DNA from: Clostridiales bacterium | GTDB lineage: Bacteria; Bacillota; Clostridia; Oscillospirales; Oscillospiraceae | NCBI GenBank assembly: GCA_014799505.1 | Contig: JAAVHV010000020.1 | Coordinates: 1-46,626 of the forward strand | Length of the DNA: 46,626 bases | Direction of reading: 5' to 3' | Shown here: piece by piece, positions 32,001-39,916 of the stretch | Position numbering within the stretch: the stretch's first letter is position 1 | Layout of the letters: each line of letters opens with the position of its first letter | The notes under the pieces: model-generated | What the model was told of the DNA's origin: nothing | What the model saw: only the letters and a program-made list of their open reading frames with translations | The model's database searches: none | Translations under genes and position numbers: made by a program

Positions 32001-32320
32001 AGCCGTTCAAACCGCTCCACGTCCACCACGAACACGGTGGCCCCGCCTACGGTGACCTCCACCGGCATGACGGGCATGAAGCCATAGCTCATTTCGGTGA
32101 TGGCGGGCACCATCTGCTTGCGGCTGTGGGAGTGTTCATGAATCAGGTCAATGACAGCCTGCACCCGCTCCTCCTCCACGCCGATGAGCAGGGTGACGTT
32201 GCTGGCCAGCAGGAAGCCGCCGGTGGTGGACAGGCGGGTGGAGGAAAAGCCGTTTCTGGACAGGTTTTGGGTGACGGCGTTGGCGTCGTCGCGGTTGATG
32301 ATGGCGATGATGAGCTTCAT
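31997..32320 (-). CDS. darA: Cyclic di-AMP receptor DarA (YaaQ, PII-like)
   Basis: DarA is a PII-like trimeric signal protein that binds the second messenger c-di-AMP. The start is ATG 32320 behind GGGAGGGG, giving 107 residues: MKLIIAIINRDDANAVTQNL, then GFSSTRLSTTGGFLLASNVTLL, IGVEEERVQAVI and a C-terminal VGGATVFVVDVERFERL. The glycine-containing T-loop region and length match the family. It overlaps holB by four bases. Partners that respond to DarA are unknown in most bacteria. Confidence 0.94.
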   Translation of the reverse strand: MKLIIAIINRDDANAVTQNLSRNGFSSTRLSTTGGFLLASNVTLLIGVEEERVQAVIDLIHEHSHSRKQMVPAITEMSYGFMPVMPVEVTVGGATVFVVDVERFERL

Positions 32321-32399
32321 GGCTTTACCCCTCCCTGGTGATAACGCCGCAGGATCCTGATTCACGGGCGTGAAGCGCCGCTGTGATATGGGCATAAAA

Positions 32400-33713
32400 T
32401 CACAGTATAATATCTGCCGTGGAGATATTATATCCTATTTCACGCAAATAGGCCAGATGTTTTTTTTCGATCCGCTCCCCGGGGGCAATCACCGGCACGC
32501 CGGGGGGATAGGGCGCGATTTGGCAGGCGGCGATTTGGCCCGCGCTGTCCGCCAAACGCACGGTCTTTCTTGGGGCAAACAGGGCCTGCCGGGGGGTGAG
32601 GGCCGCCTCCGGCGGCTCCGGTGGGGGCGGGCAGGGGGCGCAGGGCCCGGTAAGGCCGGTCTCCGCCAGCGCCCGCTCCAGGCGGGCAAACTCCGCCTCG
32701 CCGTCGGCGCAGGTGAGGATGCACACCACATGGCCCCGGTCGGCCATCTCCGGGTATACGCCCTGTTCCCGCAAGGCGTCCGCCAGGGCGAAGCCGTCCG
32801 GGCTTTCCAGGGTGAGCCGGGTGGGGTCCAGGGACAGGCCGTCCTGCTCCGTGAGGGACGGCCAGCGCGAACGCAGGTTTTTTGCAAGGCGGGCAGTCTC
32901 CCGATAGCGGGCTGTGCCCTCCCCGTCCATATAGTCCCGGGCCAGATCCAGCGCGGCCATGAGGATATAGGACGGGGACGAGGAGCCGTACACCGAGCCC
33001 CACCGCTGGAGCTGGGCCAGATCGAAGCCGTTGGCAAACAGCAGGGCGGTCTGGCCGGGGGCGGGCAGGGCCTTGTGGGCGGACATGACCACCACATCGG
33101 CGGCCTGATAGCCGGCATAGCCCAGGAAGGGCAGGTGTGCCCCGTGGGCGCCGTCCACCATCAAGGCCGCCCCATGGGCGTGGCACACCGCCGCAATGGC
33201 GGGGATGTCCGACAACACCCCGTAATAAGTGGGTGATGTGATACAAACCGTTTTGATTTCTGGGCGCTTTTTGAGGGCTTCGTCCACCGCCTCGGGCGGG
33301 ATGGGGCCGGTTACCCCCTCTTCCTCCAGCCAGGGGCGGGTGAGAAAGTAGGGCATCAGATCCAGCAGGGCCAGGGCGTGATACGCCGAACGGTGGCTGC
33401 CCCGATCCAGGGCCACCGCGCCCTCCTGCCCCGCCAGCAGGGCCAGCCCCGCGTGTACCCCCTGGGTGGAGCCCCCGGTGAGGAACAGGCAGGAGCCAAA
33501 GCCAAAACGCTGGGCCCATAAAGCCTCCGCCGCTTGGATGGCGTCCGGCTCGTCCCCAAACAGGTTGCCGGTGGCGCCGTTTTCCGTGAAGTCCAGCTCG
33601 GACGGCCAGGGGAGGCTCCCCGGCAGGGGCGCGCCGTGGTGTCCGGGCATATCCAGCCGGAGGGGATGCCGCGCGGCCAGCGCCCGGAGGCTGTCGTATA
33701 AAGGTGTGGGCAT
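32400..33713 (-). CDS. Orn/Lys/Arg decarboxylase family protein (YaaO-like)
   Basis: This PLP fold-type I enzyme of 437 residues belongs to the short decarboxylases related to SpeA and YaaO, which act on arginine, lysine or ornithine for polyamine synthesis. Visible features: DMPGHHGAPLPG near residue 21, TGGSTQGVHA, RGSHRSAYHA, SPTYYGVLSDI, the PLP aspartate in MVDGAHGAH (Asp187) and the Schiff-base lysine in MSAHKALPAPGQ (Lys214). A smaller C-terminal domain follows. It lies four bases after the Nudix gene and 79 before darA, echoing yaaO in Bacillus. Substrate cannot be told from sequence alone. Confidence 0.9.
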   Translation of the reverse strand: MPTPLYDSLRALAARHPLRLDMPGHHGAPLPGSLPWPSELDFTENGATGNLFGDEPDAIQAAEALWAQRFGFGSCLFLTGGSTQGVHAGLALLAGQEGAVALDRGSHRSAYHALALLDLMPYFLTRPWLEEEGVTGPIPPEAVDEALKKRPEIKTVCITSPTYYGVLSDIPAIAAVCHAHGAALMVDGAHGAHLPFLGYAGYQAADVVVMSAHKALPAPGQTALLFANGFDLAQLQRWGSVYGSSSPSYILMAALDLARDYMDGEGTARYRETARLAKNLRSRWPSLTEQDGLSLDPTRLTLESPDGFALADALREQGVYPEMADRGHVVCILTCADGEAEFARLERALAETGLTGPCAPCPPPPEPPEAALTPRQALFAPRKTVRLADSAGQIAACQIAPYPPGVPVIAPGERIEKKHLAYLREIGYNISTADIIL

Positions 33714-33716
33714 GGT

Positions 33717-34127
33717 TCACCGCCCGCCCAGAAAGGCTTCCGCTTTTTGGAGGGTGTCCCGGTCGGAGGAATGGGTGAGCCGCTCCATGGCCGCGTCATA
33801 GGGCAGGAACCGGGCGTCCGCCACCTCCTCGGGCTGGCAGACGATCCCGCCGTCATGGGCCCGGGCCAGGAAGAACACCACGTCCTTGGTGCAATGGGGG
33901 TGGGGGGAGTAGGTGATGACCTCCCGGAAGCCGTCGAGGAAGTCCACCGTCAGGCCGGTCTCCTCCATGATCTCACGCTTGGCGGTCTCGTGTTCTGTCT
34001 CCTTATGCTCCACATGGCCCTTGCACAGGGTGACATGGCCCTTGGTGCTGGTGAGGATGAGGTAAAAGCGCCTGCCGTTGTCATCCTCGCGGAAGATCAC
34101 CGCGCCGCAGCTTTTTTCCTGTTTCAT
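33717..34127 (-). CDS. Nudix hydrolase (Ap4A hydrolase-like)
   Basis: The 136-residue protein carries a perfect Nudix box, GHVEHKETEHETAKREIMEE followed by TGL. It opens with MKQEKSCGAVIFRE, typical of diadenosine tetraphosphate or nucleotide pyrophosphatases. ATG 34127 is chosen over a GTG at 34154 because AGAGAGGA lies nine bases before it; the GTG overlaps the preceding stop. Substrates may be Ap4A, modified nucleotides or RNA 5' ends. It is embedded in the DUF1538-to-ricT series. Confidence 0.92.
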   Translation of the reverse strand: MKQEKSCGAVIFREDDNGRRFYLILTSTKGHVTLCKGHVEHKETEHETAKREIMEETGLTVDFLDGFREVITYSPHPHCTKDVVFFLARAHDGGIVCQPEEVADARFLPYDAAMERLTHSSDRDTLQKAEAFLGGR

Positions 34128-34150
34128 ATCGTCAAGTCCTCTCTTTGCGC

Positions 34151-34849
34151 TCACTCGTCCGTCTCGTCGCCGGCCAGCTCCAGCAGGCGCATTCCCGCGG
34201 TGCCGGTGACGGGCAGGGAAAACACGATGGACTGGGCCTTGGTGTTCAGCCCCGCCTTGTCCATGATGGCCCGCATGATGCGGTTCCGGGTCTCCGACTT
34301 CACCACGATGAACACCATCTCTTTTTCATTCACCAGAGAGAAGCCCAGGAATTTCTCCGCCTTCTCCATGCCGGTGCCCTTGGCGTGGAGGACGGTGCCG
34401 CCCCCAGCCTGCTGCTCCCGGGCGGCGTCCATGATCAGCTCGGTGTGGCCCTGGTTGGCGATGACCACCAGCAGCTCATATTTGGTGTCCTTCAAGACGC
34501 TCTCCTCCCCTTTTTCAAAACCTTGGCCGTCGGTGAGAAAGGCCAGCGGCTTTTTGCCGCCGATGCTGCTCAACGGGATGATGAAGGCGATGCCCGTGCC
34601 GGGCACGTCGATGTTCAGCTCCCGCTGCATGGCGGCCTTCACCGTCCGCCATGTGCTCCGGGTGACCACGGAGAAGGTGATCACCTTCTCCGTCTTTTCC
34701 AGGCCCAGGTAATCCAGCAGCTCGCTCCGCGCCGTCCCCGCCCCCAGGGTGCTCAGGGTGACGGTGACATTGTGCCGGTTAAACAGCTCCACAAACTGCT
34801 TGGCGCAGCCGCGCTCGGTGATGCTGACCATGAGATACAGTTCGTTCAA
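34151..34849 (-). CDS. Tandem PII-like regulator paired with a DUF1538 transporter
   Basis: The 232-residue protein looks like two PII-superfamily ferredoxin-like domains in one chain. The first spans about 1-105 (NELYLMVSITERGCAKQFVE, TFSVVTRSTWRTVKAAMQRE, FIIPLSSIGG). The second spans 120-232 (YELLVVIANQGHTELIMDAA, GGGTVLHAKGTGMEKAEKFL, FIVVKSETRNRIMRAIMDKA, FSLPVTGTAG). HAKGT recalls the T-loop side of PII. PII proteins usually read nitrogen, carbon or nucleotide status. It lies 12 bases after the transporter gene, so it probably gates that transporter; ligand unknown. Confidence 0.8.
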   Translation of the reverse strand: MNELYLMVSITERGCAKQFVELFNRHNVTVTLSTLGAGTARSELLDYLGLEKTEKVITFSVVTRSTWRTVKAAMQRELNIDVPGTGIAFIIPLSSIGGKKPLAFLTDGQGFEKGEESVLKDTKYELLVVIANQGHTELIMDAAREQQAGGGTVLHAKGTGMEKAEKFLGFSLVNEKEMVFIVVKSETRNRIMRAIMDKAGLNTKAQSIVFSLPVTGTAGMRLLELAGDETDE

Positions 34850-34861
34850 GCCGCTCCCTCC

Positions 34862-36415
34862 TTACAGTTCAATGATGGCGTCGTCGTCCAGCTCGTCAAA
34901 GGACAGCGCGGGGGCGGGCTGGGCCTTGCCGGCGGCGTGCTGGCGGGCCTGGGAGACCATGCCCAGGATCTGAATGGCGATCAGGGGCGTCATGGCCACC
35001 ATGGCCACCACCCCGAAGGCGTCGGTGACAATGTTCCCGCCCACGGCGACGCAGGCCCCCTGGGCGAAGGGCAACAGAAAGGCGGCGGTCATGGGGCCGG
35101 AGGCCACGCCGCCGGAGTCGAAGGCGATGGCGGTGAAAATTTTCGGCACAAAAAAGGACAAAATAATGGCAATGGCGTAGCCCGGGATGAGGAACCACAG
35201 AATGGACACCCCCGTCAGCACCCGCACCATGGCAAGGCCGATGGAGACCGCCACGCCGATGGACAGACTGGCGCCCATGGCGGAGGAGGAGATGGCGCCG
35301 TCAGTGATCTCCTCCACCTGGCGGTTCAGCACGTAGACCGCCGGCTCCGCCTTGACGATGAAGTAGCCGATGACCATGCCCACCGGGACGATGAGCCAGC
35401 GGTAGTCAAGCCCCGCCATGACCTGCCCTAAATAGTTGCCCGCGGGCATAAAGCCCACGTTGGCCCCGGTGAGGAACAGCACCAGGCCGATGTAGGTGTA
35501 GACCAGGCCCACGGCGATCTTTTTCAGCGTCCGGATAGACAGCTTTAGGGATACCGCTTGGAAAAGCCCGAACAGGGCCGTGATGGGCAGAAGGGAAATG
35601 GCGATTTCCTTCATATAGGTGGGCAGGCCGGAGCGGAACAGCGCCCACAGCTCCACCGAATCGGAAATCTCCGGCAGGACGGGGGCGGCGTACGCGCCGT
35701 TCTCGGGGCGGAAAATCATGCCCAGGATGAGCACCGCCAGAATGGGGCCGATGGAGCATAGGGCCACCAGGCCGAAGCTGTCGTCCGCCGCGTGGCGGTC
35801 ATTACGGATGGCGGAGATGCCCACACCCAGGGCCATGATGAAGGGGACGGTCATGGGCCCGGTGGTGACGCCGCCGGAGTCAAAGGCCACGGCCAGAAAG
35901 TCCCGGGGGACGAACAGGGCCAGGACGAACACCACAATATAGAAAAACACCAGCATGGGGGGAAGCGGCACGCCCAGCAGCATACGCAGCAGGGCCAGCA
36001 CCAGAAAGATGCCCACCCCCGCCGCCACCGCCAGGATCAGCGTCATGTTGGGCACGGCGGGCACCTGCCCCGCCAGCACCTGGAGGTCGGGCTCCGAAAT
36101 GGTGATGAGGAAGCCCAGCAAAAAGCCCATGGCGATGATGACCGGCAGGCTGCGGCTGCGGGTGACGGCGGTGCCCACCCGTTCCCCCATGGGGGTCATG
36201 CTGGACTCGGCGCCCAGGGTAAAAAACATCATGCCCACCACGATCATCACCGCGCCCAGCAGGAAGCACAGCAGGATGCTGGGAGAGATGGGGGCCACGC
36301 TGAAGCACAGCACCACCACGATGCCCACGATGGGCAGCACCGCGCTCAGCGCCTCCGACAGCTTCGCCTTTAATTTTGGGAGGGAACCGCGCAACCGCTC
36401 CACCGTCCTTTCCAT
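34862..36415 (-). CDS. DUF1538 membrane transporter, duplicated domain
   Basis: This polytopic membrane protein of 517 residues contains two copies of the DUF1538 unit. Repeated landmarks are MTPMGERVGTAVTRSR, GFLITISEPDLQVLAGQVP and AFDSGGVTTGPMTVPFIMALGVG in the first half, and GYFIVKAEPAVYVLNRQVEE and AFDSGGVASGPMTAAFLLPFAQG in the second. DUF1538 proteins are reported as cation/proton antiporters (UmpAB) in a halophile, where the halves are separate genes. The acidic C-terminal tail is cytoplasmic. It has its own promoter and is followed by a PII-like regulator. Confidence 0.85.
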   Translation of the reverse strand: MERTVERLRGSLPKLKAKLSEALSAVLPIVGIVVVLCFSVAPISPSILLCFLLGAVMIVVGMMFFTLGAESSMTPMGERVGTAVTRSRSLPVIIAMGFLLGFLITISEPDLQVLAGQVPAVPNMTLILAVAAGVGIFLVLALLRMLLGVPLPPMLVFFYIVVFVLALFVPRDFLAVAFDSGGVTTGPMTVPFIMALGVGISAIRNDRHAADDSFGLVALCSIGPILAVLILGMIFRPENGAYAAPVLPEISDSVELWALFRSGLPTYMKEIAISLLPITALFGLFQAVSLKLSIRTLKKIAVGLVYTYIGLVLFLTGANVGFMPAGNYLGQVMAGLDYRWLIVPVGMVIGYFIVKAEPAVYVLNRQVEEITDGAISSSAMGASLSIGVAVSIGLAMVRVLTGVSILWFLIPGYAIAIILSFFVPKIFTAIAFDSGGVASGPMTAAFLLPFAQGACVAVGGNIVTDAFGVVAMVAMTPLIAIQILGMVSQARQHAAGKAQPAPALSFDELDDDAIIEL

Positions 36416-36449
36416 GGCATAAACTCCACCATTTTATCAATATGTAGCA

Positions 36450-36478
36450 GTATATCAAAAAATGAGGGGTTTGCCAAC
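36450..36478 (-). promoter_or_regulatory. Promoter for the DUF1538-to-ricT series
   Basis: On the minus strand: TTGGCA (36478-36473), 17 bases, TATACT (36455-36450), 35 bases before the DUF1538 start. Confidence 0.75.
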
Positions 36479-36542
36479 ACCCGGGCGGAAATTTTTGTTG
36501 ACGGTTACAGCCGCCACGCGGAGAGAAAAAAGCGGTTTATGG

Positions 36543-36571
36543 TTGTTTTCGGCGGCGGAATGTGGTATCAT
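36543..36571 (+). promoter_or_regulatory. Promoter for galM
   Basis: TTGTTT (36543-36548) and TATCAT (36566-36571) are 17 bases apart, with an extended TGG. The galM ATG lies 63 bases downstream. Confidence 0.5.
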
Positions 36572-36634
36572 AAACGCGCATAAACATATGCAACCTGTCT
36601 ACGGGCCGGGCCTGCCCGGCGGAGCGGAGGCACG

Positions 36635-37702
36635 ATGGAACAAAACAGAGCGGCCTTTGGCCGTATGCCCGACGGAACCCAGGTGGACAAGCTTACCCTG
36701 CGGGGCGGGGCGTTCTCCTGTGAGATCATCACCTACGGCGGCGCGGTGCGCTCGCTGTCCGTTCCTGACCGGGACGGGAACCCGGTGGATGTGGTGCTGG
36801 GGTTCGACACCTTGGACGACTACCGGGCCCAGGACAAATATATCGGCGCATTGATAGGCCGGTACGCCAACCGCATCGGCGGGGCGAAATTCACGCTGAA
36901 CGGCGTGGAGTACAAGCTCGCCGCCAACAACGGGGCCAACTCCCTCCATGGGGGGGACGTGGGCTTCGACAAGCGGGTGTGGACGGTGGAGGAGCAGACG
37001 GAAAATTCCGTCACCCTCTCCCTGGTCAGCCCTGATATGCAGGAGGGGTATCCGGGGACGCTCACCGTCCGGGTGACCTACACCCTGTCCAAAACAGGAC
37101 TGGCGATTGACTATTGGGCCAAGAGCGACAGGGATACCGTCTGCAACCTCACCAACCACAGCTATTTCAACCTGTCCGGACACAATAGCAGCAGTGTGGA
37201 GGGGCAGTATATTATCCTGAACGCCTCCCGGTACACCCCCACCGTCCCCGGCTCCATCCCCACCGGGGAGATCGCCCCGGTGGACGGCACCCCCATGGAT
37301 CTGCGCCGCCCCCAGAGGATCGGCGAACACATCGACGATCCCTTTGACCAGCTCACTATGGCGGGGGGCTACGACCACAACTGGGTCATCGATGGCTGGG
37401 ACGGTATGCTCGTCCCCGCCGCCTCGGCCTGGTCCCCTGAGACGGGCATCGAGATGATCGTGTTCACCACGGAACCAGGCGTGCAGTTTTACGCTGGCAA
37501 CTACCTGGACGGCTGCCCCGCCGGCAAGGGGGGCGCCCCCTACGGCAAGCGATGCGGCTTCTGCCTGGAAACCCAGTTCTTCCCCGACAGCCCAAACCAG
37601 CCTGAGTTCCCCTCCTGTATCCTGCGGGCCGGGGAGGAGTACCACAGCACCACCATTTATCGCTTTTCCGCCCCCGACCCCAGGGAGCTGGAGCTGTCTT
37701 AA
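36635..37702 (+). CDS. galM: Aldose 1-epimerase (galactose mutarotase)
   Basis: The enzyme interconverts alpha and beta anomers of aldohexoses, feeding sugar catabolism. The 355-residue protein has the mutarotase order: FGRMPDGTQVDKLTL, GRYANRIGGAKFTLNG, NSLHGGDVGFDKRVW (His in HGG), NLTNHSYFNLSGH (catalytic His), DHNWVID, the glutamate-containing CLETQFFPDSPN and a final CILRAGEEYHSTTIY. CGGAGG is before the ATG. It lies upstream of split transketolase genes, so a shared role in carbohydrate use is likely, although no galK or galT is present. Confidence 0.95.
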   Translation: MEQNRAAFGRMPDGTQVDKLTLRGGAFSCEIITYGGAVRSLSVPDRDGNPVDVVLGFDTLDDYRAQDKYIGALIGRYANRIGGAKFTLNGVEYKLAANNGANSLHGGDVGFDKRVWTVEEQTENSVTLSLVSPDMQEGYPGTLTVRVTYTLSKTGLAIDYWAKSDRDTVCNLTNHSYFNLSGHNSSSVEGQYIILNASRYTPTVPGSIPTGEIAPVDGTPMDLRRPQRIGEHIDDPFDQLTMAGGYDHNWVIDGWDGMLVPAASAWSPETGIEMIVFTTEPGVQFYAGNYLDGCPAGKGGAPYGKRCGFCLETQFFPDSPNQPEFPSCILRAGEEYHSTTIYRFSAPDPRELELS

Positions 37703-37764
37703 CAACGAATTCCCGCAAACCGCTCGCGCCTCATTGTGCGGTCTTGCTGAAAGAAAGAAGGAAT

Positions 37765-38613
37765 ATGATGACTGCCAACGAGAAAAAGGCGCTAGAGATC
37801 CTCGCCTGCAAGGTGCGCATTGGTATCATTGAGAGCACCCACGCCGCCAAGGCGGGCCACCCGGGCGGAAGCCTGTCCTCCGCCGAGCTGTTTACCTACC
37901 TCTATTTCAAAGAGCTGAACGTGGATCCCACAGATCCCAGAAAACGGAACCGGGATCGGTTTGTACTCTCCAAGGGCCACTGTGCGCCGGGGCTGTACGC
38001 CGCGCTGGCGCTGAAGGGGTTCTTCCCCTGGGAGGATCTCAAAACCCTGCGCCACATCGACAGCTACCTCCAGGGCCACCCGGACATGAAGGCCATCCCC
38101 GGGGTGGATATGTCCACCGGTTCCCTGGGCCAGGGCATCTCTGCCGCCTGCGGCATGGCGCTGGCCGCCAAAAAGCAGGGCAACCCCTGCCGGATCTACA
38201 CCCTGCTGGGTGACGGCGAGATCCAGGAGGGCCAGGTGTGGGAGGCCCTGATGTTCGCCCACCACTACAAGCTGGACAACCTGTGCGTGGTCATCGACAA
38301 CAACGGCCTGCAAATCGACGGGCCGGTGGAGCAGGTCATGAGCCCCTACCCCATTTTGGACAAGCTGCGGGCCTTTGGCCTGGAGGCCATGGAGGTGGAC
38401 GGCCACGACTTTGACGCGCTGGAAAACGCCTTTGACCAGGCCCGCACCGTGATGGGCCGCCCCTTCGCCATCGTGATGAAAACCACCAAGGGCAAGGGGG
38501 TCAGCTATATGGAGAACCAGGCGGGCTGGCACGGCAAGGCCCCCAACGACGAGCAGGCCGAGGCGGCGCTGAAGGAATTGAACGCCGAACTGGCCAGATT
38601 GGAGGCGATGTAA
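37765..38613 (+). CDS. Transketolase, N-terminal subunit
   Basis: This 282-residue subunit binds thiamine diphosphate. It has HAAKAGHPGGSLSSAELFTY near residue 30, LSKGHCAPGLYAALALKGF, and DMSTGSLGQGISAACGMALA. The ThDP motif is GDGEIQEGQVWEAL with NN in VVIDNNGLQIDG. TTKGKGVSYMENQAGWHGKA follows. Start is the first of two ATG codons (37765) behind AAGAAGG. Together with the next gene it makes one transketolase, split as in many Clostridia and archaea, which moves two-carbon units in the non-oxidative pentose phosphate pathway. Confidence 0.96.
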   Translation: MMTANEKKALEILACKVRIGIIESTHAAKAGHPGGSLSSAELFTYLYFKELNVDPTDPRKRNRDRFVLSKGHCAPGLYAALALKGFFPWEDLKTLRHIDSYLQGHPDMKAIPGVDMSTGSLGQGISAACGMALAAKKQGNPCRIYTLLGDGEIQEGQVWEALMFAHHYKLDNLCVVIDNNGLQIDGPVEQVMSPYPILDKLRAFGLEAMEVDGHDFDALENAFDQARTVMGRPFAIVMKTTKGKGVSYMENQAGWHGKAPNDEQAEAALKELNAELARLEAM

Positions 38614-38614
38614 C

Positions 38615-39559
38615 ATGGCGGACGCGAAGAAAATCGCCACCCGGACGGGGTACGGCGAGGCCCTGAAGGAGCTGGGCGCACTCCATGACAACATCGTGGT
38701 GTTCGACGCGGATTTGGCGGGTTCCACCATGACTGGGGTGTTCGGCAAGGCGTTCTCCGACCGGCACTTCAACTGCGGCATCGCCGAGGGCAACATGATG
38801 GCCGCCGCCGCCGGGGCCGCCGCCATGGGCATGGTGGCCTTTGCCTCCTCCTTTGCCATGTTCGCGGCGGGGAGGGCCTACGAGCAGGTGCGCAACTCCA
38901 TCGGCTATACCCGGCTGAACGTGAAGATCGGCGCCTCCCACGGCGGCATCTCCGTGGGCGAGGACGGCGCCTCCCACCAGTGCCTGGAGGACTTCGCCCT
39001 CATGCGCTCCATCCCCGGCATGGTGGTCATGTCCCCCGCCGACGCGGTGGAGGCCAAGGCCATGGTGAAGGCCGCCTATGAGCACGAGGGCCCGGTGTAT
39101 ATGCGCTTCGGGCGCTCTCCGGTGCCCGTGTTCCACGACGAGGACACGTTCCGGTTCCAGATCGGCAAGGGCGACGTGATGCGGGACGGCACCGACGTGG
39201 CCGTCATCGCCAACGGCCTGCTGGTGGCCGAGGCGGTGGAAGCCGGGAAGCTGCTGGCCCAGCGGGGCATCCAGGCCCGGATCATCAACATGGCCACCAT
39301 CAAGCCCCTGGACGAGGAGCTGGTGCTGAAGGCCGCGGCGGACTGCGGGAAGATCGTCACCTGTGAGGAGCATTCCGTCATCGGCGGGCTGGGCGAGGCT
39401 GTGTGTTCGCTGCTCAGCGAGAAGCGGCCTACCCCGGTGCGGCGCATCGGCACCAACGACGTGTTCGGCCACTCCGGCCCGGCGGCGGCGCTGCTGGAGG
39501 AGTTCGGCCTGTGCGCCGGCAACATCGCCCGTGTGGCGGAGGAATTTGTGAAGGGCTGA
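38615..39559 (+). CDS. Transketolase, C-terminal subunit
   Basis: The 314-residue second half begins one base after the N-terminal subunit stop, with ATTGGAGGCG as ribosome site. It contains the pyrimidine-binding domain (VVFDADLAGSTMTGVFGKAF, CGIAEGNMMAAAAGAAAMG with the catalytic Glu, and SHGGISVGEDGASHQ). The transketolase C-terminal domain has IKPLDEELVLKAAADCGKIV and EEHSVIGGLGEAV. It closes the galM-transketolase series and is followed by a strong terminator. Confidence 0.96.
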   Translation: MADAKKIATRTGYGEALKELGALHDNIVVFDADLAGSTMTGVFGKAFSDRHFNCGIAEGNMMAAAAGAAAMGMVAFASSFAMFAAGRAYEQVRNSIGYTRLNVKIGASHGGISVGEDGASHQCLEDFALMRSIPGMVVMSPADAVEAKAMVKAAYEHEGPVYMRFGRSPVPVFHDEDTFRFQIGKGDVMRDGTDVAVIANGLLVAEAVEAGKLLAQRGIQARIINMATIKPLDEELVLKAAADCGKIVTCEEHSVIGGLGEAVCSLLSEKRPTPVRRIGTNDVFGHSGPAAALLEEFGLCAGNIARVAEEFVKG

Positions 39560-39571
39560 GAATGGAATGGA

Positions 39572-39605
39572 GACGGGGCCTGGCCGGCTGGCCGGGCCCC
39601 GTTTT
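39572..39605 (+). terminator. Terminator after transketolase
   Basis: ACGGGGCCTGGCC pairs with GGCCGGGCCCCGT around four bases, followed by TTTTG. Confidence 0.85.
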
Positions 39606-39870
39606 GCATCCTTCGGGGGAAATAGGATTTCTGTGCCGAAATATCAGAACTGTGGAATTCACGAAGGAAAAAGGCTTGACAAGCTTTATGTCAACCGAAA
39701 ACGCAGGAAAAACGTCAGAGCAACCTTGCACAGGGCTGTGGAAGTTTATGTGGAAGTTGTGGAACCCTTGAAAACAAAGGAGTCACCATAAAATGGAATG
39801 CAGGATGCAGGAGAAAACCGCCGGTTTTTAAATTCTCCGATTTCGCCAAAATGGATTTATGGGCGGCAAC
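39606..39870. other. Non-coding gap with TGTGGAA repeats
   Basis: This stretch lies between convergent transcription units and has no credible gene. It is AT-richer than its surroundings. It contains TTGACA-AGCTTTA-TGTCAA (an inverted repeat near 39674-39692) and three TGTGGAA units in 28 bases (39737, 39749, 39758). Read on the minus strand the latter are TTCCACA, close to DnaA-box ends. A related gap is found at 44041-44220. Confidence 0.5.
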
Positions 39871-39915
39871 AAAAAGGGAGCTGATTGGAACATTGTTCCT
39901 CACAGCTCCTTTTTG
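39871..39915 (-). terminator. Terminator after the PBP2 gene
   Basis: AAAAAGGGAGCTG pairs with CAGCTCCTTTTT across a longer loop; on the minus strand it follows the PBP2 stop and ends in a T tract. Confidence 0.8.
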
Positions 39916-39916
39916 C

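Noticed and set aside
39567..39791. Plus-strand 74-codon frame after transketolase
   Set aside because: It begins inside the terminator hairpin and contains no recognisable domain; the region is better seen as non-coding.
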